Below are positions 26,535-36,107 of a stretch of 64,000 nucleotides of DNA, in pieces. The notes below the pieces were generated by a model. The model saw only the letters and a list, made by a program, of their open reading frames with translations, was not told the DNA's origin and did not search any database. Both the position numbers and the translations under genes were made by a program. Positions within the stretch are counted from its first letter, which is position 1. Each line of letters begins with the position of its first letter. Source of the stretch: Desmonostoc vinosum HA7617-LM4. Lineage in GTDB: Bacteria > Cyanobacteriota > Cyanobacteriia > Cyanobacteriales > Nostocaceae. The DNA lies in contig JAHHHC010000012.1 of assembly GCA_019359515.1 (NCBI GenBank), positions 1 to 64,000 on the forward strand. Reading direction: 5' to 3'.

Positions 26535-27215
26535 TTATGCCATTTGATTTTCAATCGCCCACCGTGCTAGTTCAGTGCGGTTATGGAGATTAGTTTTGCC
26601 CAACATATTGGACACATGGCTTTCAACTGTACGTTGACTAACGTTTAGTTCTTCGGCAATTTCCCGGTTAGCTAAACCCCTAGCAACAAACTGTACTACT
26701 TTCAGTTCGGTTGGGGTTAACTGCACATCGAAGGGAACTTGGATGCGGGAACCGTTTTCGCCTCCTTTGGCTTGGTGTTCTTTCCAACGGATGGTTTGCT
26801 TGAGTGAAGATTCTACTTGCGCTACGAGTTCTTCTGGCTCAAAGGGTTTGACCATGTATACATCAGCCCCTTTATTTAGCCCTTTGACTCGGTCTGCGCT
26901 TTGTCCTTTGGCTGAAAGGAAAAGAACAGGAATCCAACTGGTACGTTCATTTTGCCGGACTTGTTCTACAAAAGTATATCCGTCCATTTCCGGCATCATC
27001 ACGTCGCAGATGATCATGTCTGGAACATCATGTTCTAAAATTTCCAGAGCTTCTCGTCCGTTTTCAGCGGTGATAACTTCATATCCCCGGAATTCTAAGT
27101 AGTCCTTCACCAGCAAGATGAGGTTAGGGTCATCATCAATCAATAGAAGTCGTTTGTGATCTTTCATGCTGGGCTCTTTCATAGCAGTGGCACTTGTCGC
27201 GCTTCGTTCCATCAA
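26535..27215 (-). CDS. NarL/LuxR-type response regulator
   Basis: This DNA-binding response regulator has 226 residues. The receiver domain (about 20-140) has the acidic pair DDD at 27-29, phospho-acceptor D71 in MIICDVMMPEMDGY, and the conserved Lys in YMVKPF. The C-terminal LuxR helix-turn-helix (about 160-222) reads LTPTELKVVQFVARGLANREIAEELNVSQRTVESHV. It resembles the Ycf29-type regulators of cyanobacteria and algal plastids, but that identity is uncertain. The start could be the ATG at 27215 or one of two internal Met codons (12 or 17). No kinase is adjacent. Confidence 0.9.
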   Translation of the reverse strand: MMERSATSATAMKEPSMKDHKRLLLIDDDPNLILLVKDYLEFRGYEVITAENGREALEILEHDVPDMIICDVMMPEMDGYTFVEQVRQNERTSWIPVLFLSAKGQSADRVKGLNKGADVYMVKPFEPEELVAQVESSLKQTIRWKEHQAKGGENGSRIQVPFDVQLTPTELKVVQFVARGLANREIAEELNVSQRTVESHVSNMLGKTNLHNRTELARWAIENQMA

Positions 27216-27539
27216 TGTCTTGATTAGTTATCCTCTATGGTGGTTATTTGAGATGTTGTCGTTTCTCCCGCTTAACTTGCCTTTGCTACCTCGAAATCTC
27301 AAAAGCGGCGATCGCTTTTAACAAACTAGTAGCTCACTGGCGACAGTCCAGTAAGGATACGTAGAGCAGTAGTATTTATAATGCGCTATTATATATCGCT
27401 TTGAAAGTAGCGGGTTAAAAACACTGATTCAATAATAGTCCTTCTGGTTCACAAGTTAAGTATTGGCTTATGATGACCCTAGCCCAAAACCAACCCGCGC
27501 TTTCATCCGCATTACTACTGTACCTTATCCTGACTGAGG
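27216..27539. other. Intergenic region upstream of the response regulator
   Basis: About 320 bases lie between two minus-strand genes. I see no gene, no strong hairpin and no repeat; the regulator's promoter is expected here. Confidence 0.4.
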
Positions 27540-28013
27540 TCAAGCTTCTACGAGCTGTTCACAAGAAACTGGGGGAGTTTCTGGCAAAGGATGGATCAAA
27601 AATGCATGTTCTTCTACCACCTTATTGCCTATCAAGTGTTCTTGGATGATCCGCTCGATGACTTCCGGGTTTGCTTGGAAATACCAGACCCCATCCGGGT
27701 AAACAACCATTATCGGCCCAGAACTACAAACACGCAAGCAGTTGACTTTAGTTCTAAAGACATAAATGGGACGACCGTCTTGCGGCTGGTCGAGCTTTAG
27801 CTCTTTGAGTCGCTTTTTTAAGTATTCCCAGGATTCCAGACTAGCTTGTTTTGAACAGCAGTTAGCAACTGTCTGGTCAGCGCATATAAAAATATGTCGC
27901 TGAATCTTTGCCAGACCTAAAGCTTCTACGCAATTACTCAGGGCTTTACGTTCTAAAGACTTAGTAGTTTTGGGGATTGGATGGCTTTTCTGGATCACTG
28001 TGTTGTTACTCAT
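27540..28013 (-). CDS. Thioredoxin-like [2Fe-2S] ferredoxin domain protein
   Basis: The 157-residue protein has the four cysteines of thioredoxin-like 2Fe-2S ferredoxins: [17 protein letters not shown] for the first group and [22 protein letters not shown] for the second. One extra Cys is adjacent (CC). Proteins like this are widespread in cyanobacteria as single-domain ferredoxins of unknown partner, related to the NuoE and HoxE C-terminal domains. The C-terminus ([16 protein letters not shown]) matches the family. It lies between the LuxR-type regulator and groES, diverging from groES. Confidence 0.88.
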   Translation of the reverse strand: MSNNTVIQKSHPIPKTTKSLERKALSNCVEALGLAKIQRHIFICADQTVANCCSKQASLESWEYLKKRLKELKLDQPQDGRPIYVFRTKVNCLRVCSSGPIMVVYPDGVWYFQANPEVIERIIQEHLIGNKVVEEHAFLIHPLPETPPVSCEQLVEA

Positions 28014-28160
28014 CGAGCGGCTCCCTGATTACAGTTCTATAACAATTTCCCAGCTTTGCAAATAAAGTTGTCCATATAAAAATATTCGTAACTTATAGAA
28101 AAAAACCTGAAATATTACAATAATTAAGTATTTATACTTACGCAAATGAATAATTATAGA

Positions 28161-28176
28161 GTTCGGGAACCCGTAC
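28161..28176 (+). promoter_or_regulatory. K-box upstream of groESL
   Basis: The sequence GTTCGG-GAAC-CCGTAC fits the cyanobacterial K-box consensus GTTCGG-NNAN-CCNNAC exactly. This element has been described upstream of groESL genes as a positive light or heat control site. It lies about 40 bases before the CIRCE element. Confidence 0.65.
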
Positions 28177-28215
28177 TACAGAGATTGTTGCCATTATATG
28201 CCGCTGTTCGGTAGA

Positions 28216-28242
28216 TTAGCACTCAGGAGTTGAGAGTGCTAA
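28216..28242 (+). promoter_or_regulatory. CIRCE operator of groESL
   Basis: A perfect CIRCE inverted repeat TTAGCACTC-N9-GAGTGCTAA lies 18 bases before the groES start. It is the binding site of the HrcA repressor, so groESL should be induced on heat shock when HrcA is inactivated. Confidence 0.97.
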
Positions 28243-28259
28243 CTCTGGAGAAATTTTTT

Positions 28260-28571
28260 ATGGCAGCTGTATCTCTGAGCGTTTCCACAGTTAAACCTTT
28301 AGGCGATCGCGTTTTCGTAAAAGTGAACGCCTCTGAAGAAAAGACCGCAGGTGGTCTTTATTTGCCCGATACCGCCAAGGAAAAGCCCCAGGTAGGGGAA
28401 GTAGTCGCCCTTGGCCCTGGCAAGCGTAACGACGACGGTAGCCGTCAGGAATTAGAAGTTAAAGTCGGCGATAGAGTGCTGTACTCCAAGTACGCTGGCA
28501 CCGATATCAAGCTCGGCACCGAAGAATATGTACTGCTTTCTGAAAAAGACATTTTAGCAGTGGTTGCGTAA
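28260..28571 (+). CDS. groES: Co-chaperonin GroES
   Basis: This is the 10-kDa lid of the GroEL folding chamber. I use the ATG at 28260 ([22 protein letters not shown]), giving 103 residues; the frame upstream begins with TTG inside the CIRCE element. The mobile loop ([19 protein letters not shown]) and [13 protein letters not shown] are typical. It is the first gene of groES-groEL, directly behind K-box and CIRCE. Because it is linked to groES, the downstream GroEL is the GroEL1 type of cyanobacteria. Confidence 0.98.
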   Translation: MAAVSLSVSTVKPLGDRVFVKVNASEEKTAGGLYLPDTAKEKPQVGEVVALGPGKRNDDGSRQELEVKVGDRVLYSKYAGTDIKLGTEEYVLLSEKDILAVVA

Positions 28572-28624
28572 AGGTCATTAGTCATTGGTCATTAGTTGTT
28601 GGACGAAGGACAAATGACAAAGCG

Positions 28625-28662
28625 CAAAGTCTGGGCGCTGGCTTCCAGCGAACAGAACTTTG
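28625..28662. repeat. Hairpin repeat between groES and groEL
   Basis: The stem CAAAGTCTG...CAGAACTTTG contains an inner hairpin CGCTGG-ctt-CCAGCG and is followed by TAAGAGAGGACAAATGAC. The same outer arms and trailing sequence occur at 48739-48777 and partly at about 50913-50993, showing a dispersed family. Its place between the two genes could tune groEL expression. Confidence 0.7.
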
Positions 28663-28700
28663 TAAGAGAGGACAAATGACAGACAAATGACAAAGGATAA

Positions 28701-30347
<1,647 letters not shown>

Positions 30348-30373
30348 TTCTTTATAATCTCCTATTGCTTGAA

Positions 30374-30407
30374 ACAGCTGCTTCCTAGTGGAGGTGGCTG
30401 TTTTTTT
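30374..30407 (+). terminator. Rho-independent terminator of groESL
   Basis: ACAGCTGCTTCC pairs imperfectly with GGAGGTGGCTGT around TAGT, followed by seven T. It lies 27 bases after the groEL stop. Confidence 0.8.
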
Positions 30408-30587
30408 GAGGTGCTACGTCACGGGCAATTTTTCACTTAATATTAAGTAATTTTGCCATTAGTGTATACAAAGTTTAATTTTTTAGGCTATTGGTTAACA
30501 TCTTATCGCTTTTTGGAAACAGAGCGATCGCTTGCTCTTTTGCTCCCATATATTAAATATTGATTCTTGAGTCGTGCAGAAACATAC

Positions 30588-31367
30588 ATGAGCGAAACTC
30601 ATACCACACCCCTACACACCCTGAACCCTTTAAACAGATTTTCCAATAGAGCAGAAGACTATGTAAAATACCGTCCAAGTTATCCAGCAGCAGTAATTGA
30701 TATTATCTTGAAAGATCTACCTCCAACTTCGCAACTTTTAGCAGCAGATATTGGTGCGGGTACAGGTATTTCCTCTCGATTATTAGCAGAACGTGGAGTA
30801 AATGTTATTGCTATTGAACCAAATGCGGCAATGAGAGAAGCTGCTGCACCTCACCCTTTGGTAGAGTTTCGTGATGGAACAGCAGAATCTATCCAAATAC
30901 CCGATCAATCTGTAGATATAGTTACTTGTTTTCAAGCTTTCCACTGGTTTAACCCAGAACCGACTTTATTAGAATTCCGCCGCATTTTGAAACCATTAGG
31001 ACGTTTAGCAGTAGTTTGGAATAACCGCGATCAAGAAGATGCTTTGACTGCCGAATATAGCCAAATTGTACGTACAGCATCTAATAATCACCCAGCAGAA
31101 TCGCGGATGCAATCTGTAAAACCGCTGTTAGCAACTCCCTATTTTGGGAATATTCGAGAATATACATTTGTTTATAGACAAGAGTTAGATTTAACTGGAT
31201 TAATTGGCCGAGCAATGAGCGTTTCTTATGTGCCGCGTGAAGGTTTAATATATGAACAACTTATTCATAATTTACAGGCTTTATATCAAAGCTTTCGTGA
31301 TGAATGTGGTTTTATCTATATGGTTTATCGCACGAGCGTACATCTAGGTGAACTAAAGAATTTGTGA
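30588..31367 (+). CDS. Class I SAM-dependent methyltransferase
   Basis: The protein has 259 residues from the ATG at 30588 (MSETHTTPLHTL); a TTG seven codons upstream is less likely. It is a Methyltransf_11-type enzyme: motif I is LLAADIGAGTGISSRLLAERG with acidic post-I VIAIEPNAAMREAA, and motif II is DIVTCFQAFHWFNPE. The N-terminal NRFSNRAEDYVKYRPSYP is typical of a subgroup of methyltransferases acting on unknown small molecules. The substrate cannot be determined from sequence. It stands alone between groEL and a two-component gene. Confidence 0.85.
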   Translation: MSETHTTPLHTLNPLNRFSNRAEDYVKYRPSYPAAVIDIILKDLPPTSQLLAADIGAGTGISSRLLAERGVNVIAIEPNAAMREAAAPHPLVEFRDGTAESIQIPDQSVDIVTCFQAFHWFNPEPTLLEFRRILKPLGRLAVVWNNRDQEDALTAEYSQIVRTASNNHPAESRMQSVKPLLATPYFGNIREYTFVYRQELDLTGLIGRAMSVSYVPREGLIYEQLIHNLQALYQSFRDECGFIYMVYRTSVHLGELKNL

Positions 31368-31515
31368 AATATTTTTCTCTTGGCTGTTATTAGTCATTTG
31401 TCATTACAAAGGACTAATGACATGATAAAGATAATTTTTATAACTCAAGTATAATTGCTGTAGCATAATTAACAAATAACGGTCAAAAAAATTTACTTTT
31501 CTTCCCTAAGACTCA

Positions 31516-32661
31516 ATGAGTTCACCATCTTCTCGCTCTGACAAAATTTTAGTTGTCGATGACTCTCCTGATAACGTGTTTTTGATCAAAACTATTTTGG
31601 AGGAAGAAGGTTATATAATCAGTACGGCAGAAAATGGTATTTCAGCCTTGGCACAACTGCAAGCATCGCCTTGTGACTTAGTTTTGCTGGATTTGATGAT
31701 GCCAGGCATGGATGGTTACGAAGTCACCAAGCACATTCGTGGAGAGATGAAATTACAGCAATATATCCCGATATTGCTGATTACTGCTCATGATGCGCCC
31801 AATGTTGCTAAAGGATTAGATTTGGGTGCTGATGATTTTATCCGCAAACCGGTGACAGTAGACGAGTTGTTGGCACGGGTGCGATCGCTTTTGCGGTTGA
31901 AGCATAGCATGGATGAACGTGATGAAATCGCCCGTCAGCGAGAAGATTTTGTCTCTCGTCTCACCCATGACTTACGCACCCCATTGGTAGCAGCCGATCG
32001 CATGTTGATATTATTTCAGCAAGGTGCGTTAGGAAACTTATCACCGCAAATGCAAGAGGTAATCACGATCATGGCTCGTAGCAATACTAATTTGCTATCC
32101 ATGGTCAATACCTTATTAGAAGTTTACCGCTTTGAAGCAGGTCGCAAAACTTTAGCATTTCAGCCAGTTAATCTCGTCCAGTTGTTAAAAGAAGTCACTG
32201 GAGAATTAACACCCCTAGCTCAAGACAAAAAATTGCTTCTCAATCTAGATTTTACAGAAGAGTCCAGCACTAAAAAAGTGATGGGCGATCGCTTAGAACT
32301 GCATCGCTTATTTACTAATCTGATCGGTAATGCGATCAAGTTTACTGAAATTGGCTCTGTAAATATCCGTCTTCACTCTCAACCTCAGTTTAATAAAAGT
32401 TATTTGCCTCGATTTTCTCTTAATTTCCATGCTGATGACTACCTGAGTATCGAGATAGCTGATACAGGGCCAGGTATTCCCCCTGAAGAACAAATCACTA
32501 TCTTTGAAAGGTTTCGTCAAGGTAGTCACAATAGTTCGGGTAGCGGTTTAGGATTATACCTTTCTCGCAGGATTGTTGAGGCACATCAAGGCACTATTTT
32601 GCTCGATTCAGAGTTGAATAAAGGTAGTGTATTTATTGTGCTTTTACCTATTCAATCATGA
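31516..32661 (+). CDS. Receiver-histidine kinase hybrid (REC-HisKA-HATPase)
   Basis: This 381-residue cytoplasmic sensor kinase has an N-terminal receiver (about 10-128, phospho-acceptor D59 in LVLLDLMMPGMDGY, conserved Lys in FIRKP). A HisKA domain follows with H151 in SRLTHDLRTPLVAADRM, then an HATPase_c domain with N box NLIGNAIKF, G1 DTGPGIPPEE and G2 GSGLGLYLSRR. It has no membrane segment. The receiver before the kinase suggests it is itself an intermediate in a relay. It is a close paralogue of the protein at 56515-57624. The aldehyde dehydrogenase gene follows after nine bases. Confidence 0.93.
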   Translation: MSSPSSRSDKILVVDDSPDNVFLIKTILEEEGYIISTAENGISALAQLQASPCDLVLLDLMMPGMDGYEVTKHIRGEMKLQQYIPILLITAHDAPNVAKGLDLGADDFIRKPVTVDELLARVRSLLRLKHSMDERDEIARQREDFVSRLTHDLRTPLVAADRMLILFQQGALGNLSPQMQEVITIMARSNTNLLSMVNTLLEVYRFEAGRKTLAFQPVNLVQLLKEVTGELTPLAQDKKLLLNLDFTEESSTKKVMGDRLELHRLFTNLIGNAIKFTEIGSVNIRLHSQPQFNKSYLPRFSLNFHADDYLSIEIADTGPGIPPEEQITIFERFRQGSHNSSGSGLGLYLSRRIVEAHQGTILLDSELNKGSVFIVLLPIQS

Positions 32662-32670
32662 GTAAAATAA

Positions 32671-34053
32671 ATGATTAATACTGAATCGTCAAATATTACT
32701 GAGATAATTCTTAGCCAGCGGAGTTTTTTTCAAACAGGCAAAACTAAAGATATTGCTTTTCGCCTTGAACAACTCAAAACTCTCAAGCAAGCAGTCACCC
32801 TGAATCAACAGGCAATCACTCAAGCTTTACAGGCAGATTTAAATAAACCAGAATTTGAGGCTTACGCTACAGAAATTAGCGTTCTTAAAGAGATTGATTA
32901 TGCAATCAAACATCTCAATACTTGGACTAAGCCTAAAAAAGTCCCTGTTTCGGTAGAATTTTTTTACTACTCAGCCAGAATTTATCCAGAACCATTAGGA
33001 GTTGTTTTAATTATTGGTGCTTGGAACTATCCATTTAATTTGAGTATCTCACCTTTGGTTGGTGCGATCGCAGCAGGTAATTGTGCAATTATTAAACCTT
33101 CAGAATTAGCCCCTCATACCTCCCATCTCATTGCTGATCTCATCACAAAATATTTCGATTCAGCTTATATTGCAGTGGTAGAAGGAGGTGTCGAAATCAG
33201 TCAAAAACTTATTGCAGAAAAATTTGACCATATCTTTTTTACTGGTGGTACAGCTATCGGCAAAATCATTATGGGGGCAGCAGCACAAAATCTTACTCCA
33301 GTTACTTTGGAATTAGGTGGTAAAAGCCCTTGCATTGTAGATAATGAGATTAATCTCCAACACACTGCTAGGCGAATTGTTTGGGGCAAATTTATCAATG
33401 CGGGACAAACTTGTATCGCTCCTGACTATCTTTTAGTTGATCAAAAAATCAAAAAAGATTTAGTAAATGAGCTACAAAAATGCTTAAAAGAATTTTATAG
33501 CGAACAACCATTTAATAGTCCTGATTATGCCAGAATTATTAGCCAAAAACACTTTGAACGTTTAGTTAATTTCCTCAAAAATGGAGAAATTATTATTGGT
33601 GGTGAAACTAACCTTTCAGAGCTTTATATTGCTCCTACATTGATTGATCATGTCTCTGTGATTGATCCAATCATGCAAGAAGAAATCTTTGGCCCCATTC
33701 TGCCGATAATTGAATATACTGACATTGCAGAAGCGATCGCCTTGATTAACTCTAGACCAAAACCTCTAGCTTTATACCTATTTTCTCAAAACAAAAAACT
33801 GCAAAACTCGCTTTTGCAGGAAACCTCATCTGGTGGGGTGTGCCTCAATGACACAATAGTACATTGTGGTATCTCATCTTTACCGTTTGGTGGCGTAGGG
33901 GATAGCGGTATTGGTAGCTATCACGGCAAAGCTGGTTTTGATACCTTTTCTCATTACAAAAGTGTAATGCAAAATTCTTTTTTACTCGATTTAAAATGGA
34001 GATATGCCCCCTACAAAGGCAAATTATCGCTGCTCAAACGATTCTTGGGTTAA
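32671..34053 (+). CDS. Aldehyde dehydrogenase (ALDH class 3-like)
   Basis: This 460-residue enzyme oxidises aldehydes with NAD(P)+. The glycine motif FFTGGTAIGKIIM, the catalytic glutamate in VTLELGGKSP, and the catalytic cysteine in INAGQTCIAPDY are present, with EEIFGPILPI further on. The length of about 460 and the absence of a longer N-terminal arm fit the class 3 group, which acts on fatty or other hydrophobic aldehydes. In cyanobacteria such enzymes can process fatty aldehydes; that role is inferred. It starts nine bases after the hybrid kinase gene, so the two may be co-transcribed. Confidence 0.92.
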   Translation: MINTESSNITEIILSQRSFFQTGKTKDIAFRLEQLKTLKQAVTLNQQAITQALQADLNKPEFEAYATEISVLKEIDYAIKHLNTWTKPKKVPVSVEFFYYSARIYPEPLGVVLIIGAWNYPFNLSISPLVGAIAAGNCAIIKPSELAPHTSHLIADLITKYFDSAYIAVVEGGVEISQKLIAEKFDHIFFTGGTAIGKIIMGAAAQNLTPVTLELGGKSPCIVDNEINLQHTARRIVWGKFINAGQTCIAPDYLLVDQKIKKDLVNELQKCLKEFYSEQPFNSPDYARIISQKHFERLVNFLKNGEIIIGGETNLSELYIAPTLIDHVSVIDPIMQEEIFGPILPIIEYTDIAEAIALINSRPKPLALYLFSQNKKLQNSLLQETSSGGVCLNDTIVHCGISSLPFGGVGDSGIGSYHGKAGFDTFSHYKSVMQNSFLLDLKWRYAPYKGKLSLLKRFLG

Positions 34054-34054
34054 A

Positions 34055-34075
34055 AGACGCTGGCAAGGCGCGTCT
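34055..34075. terminator. Short hairpin between convergent genes
   Basis: AGACGC pairs with GCGTCT around a nine-base loop, between the ends of the aldehyde dehydrogenase (plus) and oxidoreductase (minus) genes. It is only six base pairs with no T-run on the plus side, so it is weak. Confidence 0.35.
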
Positions 34076-34078
34076 CGA

Positions 34079-34684
34079 TTAAAACCCAAAAGCACTGCTG
34101 TAGCGTTCTTCTGCCCAAGGTTCGCCACGGCTGTGATAGCCATTACGCTCCCAAAAACCGAGATCTTCACGTTCTAAAAACTCTAAACCATTAATCCACT
34201 TGGCACTTTTCCAAGCATAGAGGTGAGGGACAACTAACCGCATCGGGCCGCCATGTTCCGCTGGTAATGGTTCATCAAAGACTTTAAACGCAAAAAAGTT
34301 TTCTTCTCGTACAAAGTCTGCCATTGAGATATTGGTAGTGTAACCGCCATAGCAATGTTCCATAATGTAGGATGCTTTGAGATTGATCTCTAGCAGACTC
34401 ATAAAGTCTATGACTTTAATTCCAGTCCATTTAACATCTAGTTTTGACCAGCGGGTTACACAGTGAAAATCTGCTGTAAATTCGTGTTGCGGAAGCTTCA
34501 TAAAATCCGCCCAAGTGAAAGTAGCAGATTTCGCCAAACCCCAAACTCGAAATTCCCATTCGTCAGTACTGACTTGTGGAGTTGCACCATAAGTTAATAC
34601 AGGAAAGCCCTTGGCTAAATGTTGTCCTGGAGGAACGCGATCGCCTTCTTCTTTATTTGGTTTCTGAAAAAATTTTCCTAGCAT
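34079..34684 (-). CDS. Sulfite-oxidase-like molybdopterin oxidoreductase
   Basis: The 201-residue protein is a single oxidoreductase molybdopterin-binding domain. The Mo-ligating cysteine is C75 in FTADFHCVTRWSKLDVKWTG. The segments EEHGGPMRLVVPHLYAWKSAKW (seen as AEHGGPMRLVVPHLYAWKSAKWI) and EFLEREDLGFWE are typical of the YedY/MsrP relatives. There is no signal peptide and no dimerisation domain, so it probably acts in the cytoplasm. The substrate is unknown. It is transcribed alone. Confidence 0.88.
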   Translation of the reverse strand: MLGKFFQKPNKEEGDRVPPGQHLAKGFPVLTYGATPQVSTDEWEFRVWGLAKSATFTWADFMKLPQHEFTADFHCVTRWSKLDVKWTGIKVIDFMSLLEINLKASYIMEHCYGGYTTNISMADFVREENFFAFKVFDEPLPAEHGGPMRLVVPHLYAWKSAKWINGLEFLEREDLGFWERNGYHSRGEPWAEERYSSAFGF

Positions 34685-35098
34685 AATCGTAGAAAAATTA
34701 ATTTTACAATGTGGTTACAAGCTTTTTTACTAAGCAATAAAAAGCTAGAATAATTAGCTAATTTACTCTTTATCTGATTAATTTACCATCAGTCATAAGT
34801 AATAAGGTGATTTCTAATTAAAAAAATACCCATGATGACGAGTTTCGACTCCGCTCAACTCTCGACCCCTTAGTTGGTTGAGTGAAGTCGAAACCAACGG
34901 TTCTAGTAAATTCTTTCCTAGAAATTACCTAAGTAATAAATTATTAGTTTTACGAATTGCAAATTACCAATTTCTTAAAACATTTTCATCATGTCATCAG
35001 GAAAGCCAAGAATAATTTTATATTTTGATAGCCAGAAACTTGAACAGCTACTTGCTGCTCAAATCTTCAATGCTGTTCATGCTTTCCTGAGTTGGTAG
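34685..35098. other. Intergenic region with a dispersed palindromic repeat
   Basis: The region contains the inverted repeat at 34841-34894, listed separately. Otherwise it is AT-rich without a recognisable gene. Confidence 0.45.
34841..34894. repeat. Imperfect palindrome AGTTTCGACTCCGCTCAAC type
   Basis: The arms AGTTTCGACTCCGCTCAAC and GTTGAGTGAAGTCGAAACC are complementary except at a few positions and enclose about 15 bases. It is a common dispersed hairpin in filamentous cyanobacteria. A related but degraded sequence lies near 12449-12468. Confidence 0.75.
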
Positions 35099-35272
35099 TT
35101 ATGATTCTTCTTCCTCTTCTTCAGCAGCAGGATAGACAAATGTAGAGCGTCCAGACAAAATAGATTTGCCTAAAGAGAGAGCTTTTTGAGCTTCAACAGC
35201 AGCTTTATGTCTCCAAGTAGCCCGGCGTTTATCTCTCTTTGACTTAGATGTTTTCTTCTTTGGAACAGCCAT
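35099..35272 (-). CDS. rpmF: 50S ribosomal protein L32
   Basis: This small ribosomal protein has 57 residues. I take the ATG at 35272 ([20 protein letters not shown]), the universal bL32 N-terminus; the frame extends nine codons upstream without support. The middle [26 protein letters not shown] and the acidic C-terminal tail fit the cyanobacterial form, which lacks the zinc-binding cysteines. It lies downstream of the 158-residue membrane-anchored gene on the same strand, with heptamer repeats between them. Confidence 0.97.
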   Translation of the reverse strand: MAVPKKKTSKSKRDKRRATWRHKAAVEAQKALSLGKSILSGRSTFVYPAAEEEEEES

Positions 35273-35316
35273 GGTAGCGGATATCGCAATTTTTGACAAC
35301 CTTTTTATTCTAAGTC

Positions 35317-35430
35317 ATGAAATGGGGAATGGGGAATGGGGAATGGGGAATTGGGGAATTGGGGATGGGGACACGGAGACGCGGGGACGCGGAGAAAATT
35401 TCTCCCTCATCCCCCTCATCCCCCTCATCT
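35317..35430. repeat. Heptamer and 9-mer tandem repeats
   Basis: GGGGAAT units (about 35321-35368) are followed by cggagacgcgggga units and by a TCCCCCTCA-type block (about 35400-35430). The arrangement resembles the repeat clusters at 10183-10280 and 14570-14684. Confidence 0.75.
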
Positions 35431-35432
35431 CA

Positions 35433-35909
35433 TCATTTAGCTGGTGCTGAAGTCGAGGTTGTAGGCTGTCCAAAGTACAGTAATGCTCGCGCTGTTTTGA
35501 AGTAAGTCGCCCAACGTTGAGCATCAGGACGCGATCGCCATTGGGGGCGACTAACTTCTAATGCCAAAACTGGTGCGATCGCTCCCTGACTCTGTACGGA
35601 TACGATAATTGAAACATCTGTTACTAAAATATCTTGGTCAAAGCTGCGTTGAGTAGCTGCCCTCGCAACCGCTTCCGCCCTCCGCAACATGGTTTCATAA
35701 TTTTCCTCGCTCAAGCGATCAATTGCTAAGTCAAGTCTGGCGGTGTAAGCTCGCACAATTCCAGGGGCGATCGCTTCTGTCAAAAACCAAGTAGGAACAG
35801 GAGATAAGAGTAAAACTGCTAACGGAATTATCCGGATCTTTGTGGCAATTTGGCTAATAACTGATAAGGGAATGATCGATGATGGTTGGTGAGCAGAACT
35901 TTTGCTCAT
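35433..35909 (-). CDS. Membrane-anchored conserved cyanobacterial protein
   Basis: The protein has 158 residues with one N-terminal hydrophobic segment (RIIPLAVLLLSPVPTWFLTEAIAPGIV, about 26-53). A probable extracytoplasmic domain with helix (DRLSEENYETMLRRAEAVARAATQRSF) and strand (ILVTDVSIIVSVQSQGAIAPVLALEVSR) segments follows. RPQWRSRPDAQRWATYFKTARALLYF at the C-terminus looks conserved. I do not recognise a named domain. Part of the C-terminal tail (TTSTSAPAK) is low-complexity and abuts repeat DNA. It precedes rpmF on the same strand. Confidence 0.65.
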   Translation of the reverse strand: MSKSSAHQPSSIIPLSVISQIATKIRIIPLAVLLLSPVPTWFLTEAIAPGIVRAYTARLDLAIDRLSEENYETMLRRAEAVARAATQRSFDQDILVTDVSIIVSVQSQGAIAPVLALEVSRPQWRSRPDAQRWATYFKTARALLYFGQPTTSTSAPAK

Positions 35910-36107
35910 GACCTTGTAGCTCCTTACTGATGATTTGTACTTGAAATTAGGTGATAGTATTTTCCGAACTTTTAACGTAATAAAAACTACATCTTACTTT
36001 AAGGTTCGATGAGAATCACCAAGACTACAAGACACAGGTTAGCTTTGTTTTTTTAACAAAGCCAACCGCAATTTTAAGCAAGCAAACAATAACCGACAAA
36101 GAGCGGG

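Noticed and set aside
36003-36035. GGTTCGA motif resembling a tRNA T-arm
   Set aside because: No matching acceptor, D or anticodon stems could be folded around it.
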